Assembly: GCF_900111765.1 (NCBI RefSeq)
Contig: NZ_FOIB01000001.1
Span: forward strand, 620,001-684,000
Direction: 5' to 3'
Source of the DNA: Myxococcus fulvus
GTDB lineage: Bacteria > Myxococcota > Myxococcia > Myxococcales > Myxococcaceae
Length of the DNA: 64,000 nucleotides
Under the pieces are notes generated by a model. It ran no database searches. It saw only the letters and a program-made list of their open reading frames with translations, and was not told the DNA's origin. A program made the position numbers and the translations under genes. Below are positions 35,283 to 45,919 of the stretch, one piece after another. Within the stretch, counting starts at the first letter, position 1; every line of letters starts with the position of its first letter.

Positions 35283-35822
35283 ATGAGCCTGTCCCTCCTG
35301 CCTCCCCCTCCCACCTCCCCCCGAGCGGAGAGCGCCCACCGCCGGGTCGCGCGCCACCTGGTGGATACCAGCGCCCGAGCGGGCATCCTCTCCCGGCCGC
35401 TCCTGGAGCGCTTCCCGCTGCGCCGCTGGGTGCCCTCGGAGGTCCACACGCTGCTGGACTACCGCGCCGGCGTGGCCGCGGTGGTGGCGGGGCACCTGTC
35501 CGAAGACAGGACAGCGCGTCGGGCGGGCTGGGCCCTGGGCACATCGCTTGTTGGCATCACGCTGCTCACCGACGCGCGGCTGAGCGTCTCGAAGCTCATC
35601 CCCATCGAGGTGCATGAGCTGTTCGACTACGTCCACGGCGCGGCGGCGGTGCTGGCGCCCTTCGCGCTGGGCTATGCGCGACGCCACCCCCTCACCGCCG
35701 CGGTGCACGTGCTGTTGGGTCTGTCGTCGCTGGCGGTGGCGCTGGTGACGGACTACCGCTGCCAGACGGGCATGCACCTGGGCGGCGAGCACCTGACGGA
35801 CCCCGAGGGCATCGGCGCGTGA
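35283..35822 (+). CDS. Small polytopic membrane protein of unknown function
   Basis: 179 residues from ATG 35283, with AAAGGA about 8 bases upstream. After a 45-residue polar, Pro/Arg-rich N terminus come about four hydrophobic helices (near 58-72, 82-98, 115-130, 138-155). Two related segments, EVHTLLDYRAGVAAVVAG and EVHELFDYVHGAAAVLAP, indicate an internal duplication with conserved His and Asp-Tyr. I do not assign a family; the paired H-x3-DY motifs resemble SPW/DUF-type small membrane proteins. Confidence 0.7.
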   Translation: MSLSLLPPPPTSPRAESAHRRVARHLVDTSARAGILSRPLLERFPLRRWVPSEVHTLLDYRAGVAAVVAGHLSEDRTARRAGWALGTSLVGITLLTDARLSVSKLIPIEVHELFDYVHGAAAVLAPFALGYARRHPLTAAVHVLLGLSSLAVALVTDYRCQTGMHLGGEHLTDPEGIGA

Positions 35823-35831
35823 AAAGGCGAA

Positions 35832-35863
35832 GCGGCGGGGCCCTGGGACAGGCACCCCGCCGC
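35832..35863. terminator. Bidirectional hairpin terminator
   Basis: GCGGCGGGG (35832-35840) pairs perfectly with CCCCGCCGC (35855-35863) between the convergent membrane-protein gene and hppA. No clear T-tract. Confidence 0.6.
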
Positions 35864-35891
35864 TCCTGAATCATTCAAGGGAAGGCGGCGC

Positions 35892-38408
<2,517 letters not shown>

Positions 38409-38695
38409 GGGGGTGCAACTCCTCACAGAGACTCGGCCGGAAGCGCGACCCACAACGCCGCGCCCCGGGATGACAGGGAGTGGTGTCGAGGGGTTGGCCG
38501 TCTGCGAACGAAGTTGCCGCGCGCCGACGCTTCAGCACAGCCTCGCCCTTCAAGGCGCGCGAAAGGCACGCGTCCGAAGGCGAGACGGCGAATACCATGG
38601 CCGCCCGTGGGAAGTCGAATCCGAGACAGGCTTCGATTGCCCGCAAGACAAATGATTGGGATGCCGCGTCTAAGTGTTTCCCACCATGTTTCGTG

Positions 38696-40084
38696 TCAGG
38701 GTTTCAGGCGGAAGAGAAAACCATCCTGCGGCTGCGGGTATGGCGTTCCCGGGGGAAGCTTTCGCCGCAGCGCGCCAGCCACCAATGTATGCCCTGTGAC
38801 ATCCACGGCCACGGTGCGGGCCGACGGCTGCTGGGGGCTTTCGAGCGTGCGGACCCAGAGCGCGTCGCCCTTCTCGGGCTGGAGCCGGGCGACGTAGAGG
38901 CCCGCGGGCGCGGCGGTGCGGGCCAGGTCCAGCGCGCCGTCATGGGTGCCGGAGAGGGTGAGCTGCCCGGCGTCATCCGTGGCGAGCGCGGTGGCGGTGG
39001 CGGCGAAGGAGCGCGCCCAGCGCTCCTGGCCGTCCGCGCTGAAGGCCGCGACGAAGCCGTGGTGGTTGCCCGCGTCGTGGGGCTTGCCCTGGAAGTAGAA
39101 GCGGCTGGAGAAGGCGCCCGCCACGTAGACGCGGTCGGGGCCCACGGCGAGCGCGTTCACCGCGCCGGTGGAGCCTCGGAGGTCGCGGCTCCACGCGTGG
39201 GTGCCCTCGGGCGTCAGCTTGAGGACGAAGGGCGTGCGCTGGCGCACCGTGAGGAACTGGCCGCCGCCGAAGCACACCGCGCCCGCGTAGGCCCCGCCCA
39301 CGTAGATTCCGCCGAAGGCATCCACGCCCGCGGCGCGCGCGGTGACGAAGCCCTCCGCCCCCGCGGACCAGACGCGGCTCCAGCGCGTGCGGCCCTGGGC
39401 GTCCAATCGCATGACGAAGGCGCCGCGCTCACCGTCGGGAGGCGAGCGCACGGCGTCGCCGAAGTCTTGCTCACCGCTGAAGTCTCCCACCACCACCACG
39501 CCGCCCGCGTCGGAGGTGACGGCCTGGATGGTGAGCGCGCCCTCGCCCGCGAAGCCCTTCACGGCTTCGACGGTGCCGGAGGCCGACAGGCGCGCGATGA
39601 AGGGACCATCCGGCAGGCGTGTGCCCGAGAGCGTTGCGCCGGAGATGGCGCCGCCCAGCCACGGCCGTCCCTGGGTGTCGATGACGAGCCCGCCCACGCG
39701 CACGCGCGAGGTGCCCTCCTCCGGAATGACACCGTGGGCCCAGCGCAGGGCCCCGTCCGGGGAGAAGCGCGCCACCAACAGATGAGGCTTTGATGCACTC
39801 CGGTTGAAAGGCAGAGGGCCGCCCCCCACGTCCATAGGCTCCCGGTATGTCGCCGCGACGAGGACGTCCCCGTCGGGAGCAATCACCGCGTGTGGCGCCT
39901 CGCTGTCCCCGTGCGCCAGCGGACGCGACCACGCCATGACCCCCTCGCCCTCGCCACCCCGCTCAGCCGTCCCCACCACCACCACCGGGCCTGGAGCACG
40001 TGGTGCTGCAATCGCCTGCTCCCCGCACGCCACGAGTGCAGGCGCCAGCAGACACACCACGCTCAACCACCGCCAACCCGCCAT
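38696..40084 (-). CDS. Lipoprotein with beta-propeller-like repeats
   Basis: 462 residues from the ATG at 40084-40082. The signal peptide ends in LLAPALVAC, a lipobox. The rest consists of about seven to eight repeats of a G-x-hydrophobic strand pattern with ARFSPDGALRWAHG, MRLDAQGRTRWSRV, KLTPEGTHAWSRDL and AFSADGQERWARS. Such SBBP/PQQ-like repeats form a beta-propeller. The role is probably binding or structural at the cell surface; no catalytic motif is seen. Confidence 0.78.
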   Translation of the reverse strand: MAGWRWLSVVCLLAPALVACGEQAIAAPRAPGPVVVVGTAERGGEGEGVMAWSRPLAHGDSEAPHAVIAPDGDVLVAATYREPMDVGGGPLPFNRSASKPHLLVARFSPDGALRWAHGVIPEEGTSRVRVGGLVIDTQGRPWLGGAISGATLSGTRLPDGPFIARLSASGTVEAVKGFAGEGALTIQAVTSDAGGVVVVGDFSGEQDFGDAVRSPPDGERGAFVMRLDAQGRTRWSRVWSAGAEGFVTARAAGVDAFGGIYVGGAYAGAVCFGGGQFLTVRQRTPFVLKLTPEGTHAWSRDLRGSTGAVNALAVGPDRVYVAGAFSSRFYFQGKPHDAGNHHGFVAAFSADGQERWARSFAATATALATDDAGQLTLSGTHDGALDLARTAAPAGLYVARLQPEKGDALWVRTLESPQQPSARTVAVDVTGHTLVAGALRRKLPPGTPYPQPQDGFLFRLKP

Positions 40085-40639
40085 CGCCCGCCCCAGCCTC
40101 TCCCGCCGCCCAACCCCCCGACGACCCTCTGCCCTTCAACCGTGGGGATGCTTCTGCAAGCAGGTTGCCAGCGGCGTCCCCGCAAGGGTTTCTCCTCTGA
40201 GGGGCCCGGGGACATGGGCCTGGAGGGCGGGGTGGATGTCCTGTCTCCTGAAAAAATCCCTGTCCACCAGCCAACGCGGGAGGAAAAACGACGCGGCCGG
40301 CAGGAAGGCAGACAGGCCTGTAGCACTCGCGAGCAGGCGAGGTGACGTGGTGTGGGACCGGCAGCTGTCAGGTGTCTGACATTGAGCCCTCGCGTGCCAC
40401 GAACGCGCCACGAAGCGGCTGTGAAGGCTACCGCACGGCGGGTGTGACACGGCGCTGGCCAAATCTTGACCCAGTTGAGTCAGCGCCTGTCTGGCCATTC
40501 AGGCACCTTGCTCCTCGTCGAAGCCCGGGCCTCCGGGTTCGACGGTCCTCTCCAGGCACTCGAAGCCTCATCGCTCCCGCGTCCGCGGAAGAGGGCCGCG
40601 TCTTGCCGTCAATCCCCCGCGATACCTGAGGAGTCGTCC
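40085..40639. other. Gene-free stretch of 555 bases with a palindrome
   Basis: No supported coding region on either strand. It separates the divergent propeller lipoprotein and PstS-like genes. Two symmetric sites stand out: TGTCAG-GTGT-CTGACA at 40366-40381 (perfect 6-bp arms) and an imperfect dyad TGACCCAG-TTGAGTCA at 40467-40482 that overlaps a TTGACC -35-like hexamer. Frames through it are open only because of high G+C and show no ribosome binding site. Confidence 0.5.
40366..40381. promoter_or_regulatory. Palindromic candidate operator
   Basis: TGTCAG and CTGACA form perfect 6-bp arms with a 4-base spacer, about 260 bases upstream of the PstS-like gene. The symmetry fits a dimeric regulator; which one is unknown. 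Confidence 0.35.
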
Positions 40640-41758
40640 ATGAACAGCATGAAGTGGGTGATGTCCGCCACGGTGGTGGCGATGTCGGTCGTCGGTTGCG
40701 GTGGTCAGTCGGTGGTGGGAGGGCAGCAGGCGGAGTCGAGCCGCGGGCAGGCGCTGGCGCAGGCCTTCTATGGCTCCGACACGCTGAAGGACACGTTCAT
40801 CGCCGGGGCGCTGCAGGCGGGCTCCGGGCTGAGCGTCGAGGGCAAGGGCTCCGGCGTGGGCGAGGCGTGCATGCGCAACGGCGTGGGCTCCAGCGGCTTC
40901 TGCAGCGCGGGCCAGCAGACGCTGGCGCCCATGTCGCGTGACTTCGCCGCGCCGAAGACGGCGTCGGGGGCCACCTGTCTGGGCGGCGCCGCCGCGGACG
41001 CGAAGGGCTGCTGCCCCGGCGAGCGCAGCAACACCGTCGCGCTGGACGCGGTGAACGCGTTCGTGAAGACGAGCACGTACACGGCGCTGGCGAACAACGG
41101 CCTCACCACGCAGGAGCTGCGCCGCATCTTCTTCGCCACCGACAACGCGAACGTGGCCATCCCCGGCGCGTGCCCCACGGACTGGAGCGCGTTCGGCCTG
41201 CCGTCGGCGCCCATCGTCAAGTACCGCCGCGACGACCTGTCCGGCACCACGGACACGTTCAAGTCGCTGCTCAAGGGCGGCGCGTTCTGCCCCGGCGTGA
41301 CGGTCATCGTGGACGAGTCCGCCGCCAACCCCAGCCCCTGCACCGCGTCCGACGGCGCCACCGCCTGCATCGGCAAGCTGACGGAGGCCAACGCCAACGC
41401 CATCGGCTACGCCGGTGACTCCGCGTCCCGTCCGGGCAACTCGAAGCTCAAGCTGAAGGCCGTCGCACCCATCTCGCCCACCACGAGCGTCTACGTGGAG
41501 TCCAACGCCACCAATGTCCGCAAGCTGCTCCAGGCGGGCGCCACGGACATCTACCCGCTGTCCCGCCGGCTGTTCCTGAACGAGAACCGCACCGCGGCCC
41601 GCTCGTTCGACGAGGCCACGCTGCACGAGTGGATCTACGACACCAACTCCGAGGACTTCGAGGCCATCCTGACCGAGCAGGGGTTCATCGCCTGCAGTGA
41701 TTTGGGCGCGCTCGACTGCGGCGGCGACAAGGGCCGCGGCCAGGGCCTGTGCAACTAG
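40640..41758 (+). CDS. PstS-like substrate-binding lipoprotein
   Basis: 372 residues from ATG 40640, with AGGAG 7 bases upstream. The signal peptide ends in VAMSVVGC, a lipobox. The sequence AFYGSDTLKDTFIAGALQA, SNTVALDAVNAFV, LTTQELRRIFF and YRRDDLSGTTDTFKSLL follows the outline of PstS-type periplasmic binding proteins, whose R-x-D-x-SGTT loop binds phosphate. Unusually, it has ten or more Cys residues in the mature part. No pst transporter genes are adjacent, so it may bind another ligand. Confidence 0.75.
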   Translation: MNSMKWVMSATVVAMSVVGCGGQSVVGGQQAESSRGQALAQAFYGSDTLKDTFIAGALQAGSGLSVEGKGSGVGEACMRNGVGSSGFCSAGQQTLAPMSRDFAAPKTASGATCLGGAAADAKGCCPGERSNTVALDAVNAFVKTSTYTALANNGLTTQELRRIFFATDNANVAIPGACPTDWSAFGLPSAPIVKYRRDDLSGTTDTFKSLLKGGAFCPGVTVIVDESAANPSPCTASDGATACIGKLTEANANAIGYAGDSASRPGNSKLKLKAVAPISPTTSVYVESNATNVRKLLQAGATDIYPLSRRLFLNENRTAARSFDEATLHEWIYDTNSEDFEAILTEQGFIACSDLGALDCGGDKGRGQGLCN

Positions 41759-41776
41759 TCATCGGCTGACCCGCTG

Positions 41777-41818
41777 GAGCGAGGGAGCGGGGGGCTCCCT
41801 CGCTCCCTCTCGTCTTTT
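41777..41818 (+). terminator. Strong intrinsic terminator after the PstS-like gene
   Basis: GAGCGAGGGAGC (41777-41788) pairs over 12 bases with GCTCCCTCGCTC (41794-41805), loop of five G, followed by CCTCTCGTCTTTT. Confidence 0.85.
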
Positions 41819-41848
41819 CAACGCATTCCCAACCGAAGTCCTGCTCCC

Positions 41849-42889
41849 ATGCGCTCGAACCTTCATGTCGTGCTTCGCTCGTCGCTCCTCCTTGTCTCCA
41901 CCTCGCTCGTGGGCGCGCCCGCCCTGGCGTCCGACCTCCAGGCCGCGCCGTGGGTCTGCCGGGATTCGCGGGGCGCGGTGGGTGACGTCTCGGAGATTTC
42001 CCTCCCCGCGGGCTCGGGTCCCCTGAGCATCACCGTGGGCCCGGACCTGGCGCTCTGGTTCACCCAGGCCGGCTCCAACAAGGTGGGGCGCGCCACCCGG
42101 AGTGGCGTGCACACCGAGTTCTCGCTCCCCACGGCGGGCGCGGGCGTGCAACAGATTGCCGCGGGCTTCGATGGGCACCTGTGGTTCACGGAGTTGGCCG
42201 CCAACCAGGTGGGCCGCATCTCCCGTGACGGGGTGGTGACGGAGTTCCCGCTGCCCAACCGCGGCTCGAGCCCCGCCGGAATCACGGCCGGTCTGGATGG
42301 CAATGTCTGGTTCACCGAGGTGGTGGGCAACCGCATCGGCCGAATCACTCCCGAGGGCGTGGTGACGGAGTTTGCGCTGCCGACGGCGGGCGCGCAGCCT
42401 CGCGCCATCACCCAGGGCTTCGACGGCAACCTCTGGTTCGTGGAGCAGGCGGCCAACAAGATTGGCTCCATCTCCTTCGACGGCGTCATCCGGGAGTTCG
42501 AGCTGCCGGTGGCCCGGAGCGCGCCGTCCGCCATCGTCGCGGGCCTGGACGGCAATGTCTGGTTCACCGAGCAGGCCGGGGACCGCATCGGCCGAATCAC
42601 GCCGGAGGGCGTGGTGACGGAGTTCGCCCTGCCCACGCCGGGGAGCCAGCCCAACGCCATCGCGCTGGGGCCGGATGGCCAGCTCTGGTTCACCCAGCTC
42701 GCCGGCAACCGCATCGGCCGCATCTCCTATGCGGGGGGCATCACCGAGTATGCCCTTGCATCGCCCAACAGCCGGCCCTCCGGCATCGTGCTCGCGCCGC
42801 CGGGCTCCTGGTGCCTGGATGCGCACCTGTGGTTCACCGAGCGCGGCACGCACAAGCTGGGACGGATTCGCGCCATCGCCGTGCCGTGA
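41849..42889 (+). CDS. Virginiamycin B lyase-like beta-propeller protein, exported
   Basis: 346 residues from ATG 41849; the ribosome binding site is weak. An N-terminal signal peptide ends near GAPALASDLQ. Seven repeats of about 42 residues follow, each with a G-x-DGN-x-WFTE core and a GRI-x-PEGVVTEFALP tail, the hallmark of the Vgb/streptogramin lyase propeller. Nearly identical repeat units suggest recent internal duplication. Vgb opens the lactone ring of type B streptogramins using His and Glu residues; a WFTERGTHKLGRI segment supplies candidates. Most Vgb-like proteins are not proven lyases. Confidence 0.8.
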   Translation: MRSNLHVVLRSSLLLVSTSLVGAPALASDLQAAPWVCRDSRGAVGDVSEISLPAGSGPLSITVGPDLALWFTQAGSNKVGRATRSGVHTEFSLPTAGAGVQQIAAGFDGHLWFTELAANQVGRISRDGVVTEFPLPNRGSSPAGITAGLDGNVWFTEVVGNRIGRITPEGVVTEFALPTAGAQPRAITQGFDGNLWFVEQAANKIGSISFDGVIREFELPVARSAPSAIVAGLDGNVWFTEQAGDRIGRITPEGVVTEFALPTPGSQPNAIALGPDGQLWFTQLAGNRIGRISYAGGITEYALASPNSRPSGIVLAPPGSWCLDAHLWFTERGTHKLGRIRAIAVP

Positions 42890-43147
42890 CACGTCCGGAA
42901 CCCGAGCGCCTTTGCGTGGCATCCGGCCGTGACGTGTTCGTGAGATGCGGAAAAGGCAGACGTCTCGCGTCATGGTCGGGTGCGGGCGGGGTGTGTCTGG
43001 TTTTGTTGCAAGGACTTGTCATTGGCTGCCGGTGCGCGCGACTAGGGTGCGCCCCATCCTGGCAGGTCTTCCTCATCCAGCTGGACCCGGTGGGGGAGGC
43101 CTGGGGGTGGTCACGGTGCATCCGGAGGATGCGGGAGGGACATCATC

Positions 43148-45919
43148 ATGGGGATGACACGGATTGGGCCGCGCCCAAGCCGCGCGCTGCTGTTGTGTCT
43201 GATGTTCGTTCCGCTCGTGCTGGCCTGTTCGTCCGAATCGGAGCCCGTGAAGGAGGTGCCGGTGGAGGTGCCTGCGTACAAGCGGGCCTGTCTCCCCGCG
43301 CGCACGGCGGAGCGGATTCCGCTGCGCCAGGCGGGCACCCGCCCCACGGTGACGGAGACCTTCGACCACCTGAAGAGCCGGGTGGATGCGCAGTGCGCCT
43401 CCTGCCATGTGGCGCCCAACATCCAGGGCGGCTTCCAGTACACCTCCGATGTGGAAGGGTTGAAGCGGGACGGCGCGCGCATGGCCTTGAAGGCGGCCCA
43501 GGGCGAGATGCCGCCGCGCGCGACGCCCGCGCAGCTCAAGGATGCGGTGGAGGTGTCCTGCGCGCTCCAGGCGTGGCTGGCCGAGGGGGCTCCGACGGGG
43601 GCGTTCCCCGTCAAGTGTGAGGCCTCGTCCGAGGGCGGCGTCACGGTGGCGCGCGAGGTGGGCGACGCGATGACGGACCTGGGCAACTGCGTGCCCCACG
43701 TCTCCCCCGAGTATCCGCTGGGCAGCGATGCTCCGAAGGACACCTTCTTCGCGGGGCTCACGAAGCTGCCGCGCCTGCTGTCGGAGACGGACACCGACAT
43801 CATGACGTTCGACATGGCGAAGCTGGTGGAGCACGGCACCGTGGCCTTCGCGCCCACGTACCCGCTCTTCTCCGACAACGCCAAGAAGCTGCGGCTGGTG
43901 CATGTGCCGGCGGGACAGTCCATCCGGTACGACGCGGAGACGAAGCGGTTCCACGTCCCGCCGAACACGCGCTTCTACAAGACGTTCTTCAAGGCGGTGT
44001 CCGACGGGAACGGGCACCGGCGCTACCGGAGAATCGAGACGCGGCTCATCGTGGTGCGCGAGCCGTGGAACCAGTCGCTCTTCGGCACCTACCTCTGGAA
44101 CGAGGACGAGACGGTGGCGGAGCTGCATGACCTGCGCTACCGGGACAACGAGCCGTTCTCGGACCGGGTCCTCGTCTACAAGGCGTTCGAGATTGGCGGC
44201 GCCACGCGCAACTACGCCGTCCCTGGGGCCCACCGCTGCGTCCAATGTCACACGGGCGCGGAGGCTCGGAACTTCGTCCTCGGCTTCACGCCGCTCCAGC
44301 TCAACCGCCGCGCCTCGGGCGAGGCGGGCGTGGACGCGAAGACGTTGGTGGAGGAGGACGAGCTGAACCAGATGGACCGGCTGGTGCGCTACGGCGTCGT
44401 CACCGGCGTGCCTGCCTTCCGCGAGCTGGCGGCGCTGGAGGAGCACCTGCCCAGGCTGGAGCGCTTCGCCGAGGCCCGCGCGCTGCCCGGGTCGGAGGAG
44501 GCCCGGAAGGCGGCGCTGGAGCTGCAGGGGTACTTCGTCGGCAACTGTGGCCAGTGCCACAGTCCTCATGGGTTCGCGGTGCAGAGCAACCCGGCCATCG
44601 CCTCGCTGGACTTCACGGCGGAGGGCATCCTGTTCGGCTGGAACCCGTGCGGCGTGAAGGAGAGCAACGGGCAGCGCGTGTACGCGGACTGCGAGGTGCC
44701 GAGCTTCCAGCAGGACCTGGTCCTCCGCACACCCTCCAGCACGCTCTACCAGCGCGTGGCGCGGGACACGGACGCGCGCGTCATCCACATGCCCACCAAC
44801 GTGCCGGGCAAGGACTGCCGCGCGTCGCTCCTGGTGGCGCGCTACCTGGCGACGCTCGAGTGGCCCGCGGAGAAGTCGTTGAGCCCGGAGGCGAAGCTGG
44901 AGGCGGTGCGGACGCGGCTGAGGCAGGCGGACACCGCGGTGGCGGGCTCGTGCTCGGACCCGGCGGACGTCACCTGGATTGCCGAGGACTTCACGGACAA
45001 GGTGCCCTACGAGCCGCGCGGCCACGACTGGCGTCAGGCGATTGGCCACGGGCCGTTCGAGTTCCTCACGCGGTACGCGATTACCGAGCGCCATGAGCAG
45101 CTGGCGAAGAAGCGCTTCCCCACCAACTGGTGGCAGCCCAAGCGCGTCTGCTCGTTCCCCACGCGGAGCAGTCCTCCCGACGGGCATGACCCGTGGAATG
45201 ACGCGCGGGACAAGTGGATGGTGAACGCGCTGGGCAACCCGCGCGCGCCGTGGGGCGAGCTGTACTACTCCACACCCGGCGCCACCGCGTACCAGGGCAT
45301 CTGCGCCAACTGTCACGGACGCGCGGGGGATGGACAGACGGGCGCGGCCAAGGTGCTGGTGGCACTGAATGGTGGCCGCGTGGCCAACCTGGTCAGCGGC
45401 ATGTTCGGCGCGACGGACGGTGTGTCGAACCTGGGGTTGTTCGACAGCCTGAACCCCCATGGGGCGGCTCGGTACCTCGCGTACATGGCTTCGGGTGGGA
45501 CGACGGTGCAGTTCACGCCGGAGTTCATGAGCGCGTGGATCAAGTACGGCGAGGTGGACATCGACTTCTCGCCGCGCGCCTCGGACTGGAGCAAGTGGGG
45601 CGCGAACATGCTGGGCGCTGGGCGCGGGGCGTGTGACCTCATCCGCACGGGGAACTTCGGCACCGCGTCGGCGGAGCCTCCCAGTGGCAATCGCAACGCG
45701 GTGGGCGGCGTGCGGATGTGGGAGGAGGTTTGCACGCTCGACAATGTGCTGACGGACGCGGTGCGGAGCGGACAGGAGCCCTCGCTCACCGAGTGGCTGC
45801 AGCGCGCGCAGTTCAACGTGGGGGTGATGGCCTACTTCTACCTGCGTGACGAGCTGTCGCGTGGCGCGAGCGCCATCCATCCCCTGCGGACCGAGTGTGA
45901 GCGTGGAGTGACGCCGTGA
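43148..45919 (+). CDS. Tetraheme c-type cytochrome lipoprotein
   Basis: 923 residues from ATG 43148, with GGGAGGGAC upstream. The signal peptide ends in VPLVLAC, a lipobox. Four heme-attachment motifs are present: CASCH near residue 83, CVQCH near 364, CGQCH near 467 and CANCH near 719. The region between motifs two and four resembles the SO2930-type diheme cytochrome domain (FKAVSDGNGHRRYRRIETRLI, VYKAFEIGGATRNYAVPGAH). It is probably a periplasmic or outer-membrane electron-transfer or oxidase component. Its TGA overlaps the GTG start of the next gene. Confidence 0.85.
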   Translation: MGMTRIGPRPSRALLLCLMFVPLVLACSSESEPVKEVPVEVPAYKRACLPARTAERIPLRQAGTRPTVTETFDHLKSRVDAQCASCHVAPNIQGGFQYTSDVEGLKRDGARMALKAAQGEMPPRATPAQLKDAVEVSCALQAWLAEGAPTGAFPVKCEASSEGGVTVAREVGDAMTDLGNCVPHVSPEYPLGSDAPKDTFFAGLTKLPRLLSETDTDIMTFDMAKLVEHGTVAFAPTYPLFSDNAKKLRLVHVPAGQSIRYDAETKRFHVPPNTRFYKTFFKAVSDGNGHRRYRRIETRLIVVREPWNQSLFGTYLWNEDETVAELHDLRYRDNEPFSDRVLVYKAFEIGGATRNYAVPGAHRCVQCHTGAEARNFVLGFTPLQLNRRASGEAGVDAKTLVEEDELNQMDRLVRYGVVTGVPAFRELAALEEHLPRLERFAEARALPGSEEARKAALELQGYFVGNCGQCHSPHGFAVQSNPAIASLDFTAEGILFGWNPCGVKESNGQRVYADCEVPSFQQDLVLRTPSSTLYQRVARDTDARVIHMPTNVPGKDCRASLLVARYLATLEWPAEKSLSPEAKLEAVRTRLRQADTAVAGSCSDPADVTWIAEDFTDKVPYEPRGHDWRQAIGHGPFEFLTRYAITERHEQLAKKRFPTNWWQPKRVCSFPTRSSPPDGHDPWNDARDKWMVNALGNPRAPWGELYYSTPGATAYQGICANCHGRAGDGQTGAAKVLVALNGGRVANLVSGMFGATDGVSNLGLFDSLNPHGAARYLAYMASGGTTVQFTPEFMSAWIKYGEVDIDFSPRASDWSKWGANMLGAGRGACDLIRTGNFGTASAEPPSGNRNAVGGVRMWEEVCTLDNVLTDAVRSGQEPSLTEWLQRAQFNVGVMAYFYLRDELSRGASAIHPLRTECERGVTP

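Noticed and set aside
38580-38760. Possible small plus-strand gene starting MAARGKSNP near 38597
   Set aside because: No ribosome binding site, and the frame continues for hundreds of codons antisense to the propeller lipoprotein, typical of a shadow.
43073-45880. Minus-strand frame of 935 codons opposite the cytochrome
   Set aside because: Shadow; the plus strand has a lipobox and four CxxCH motifs.
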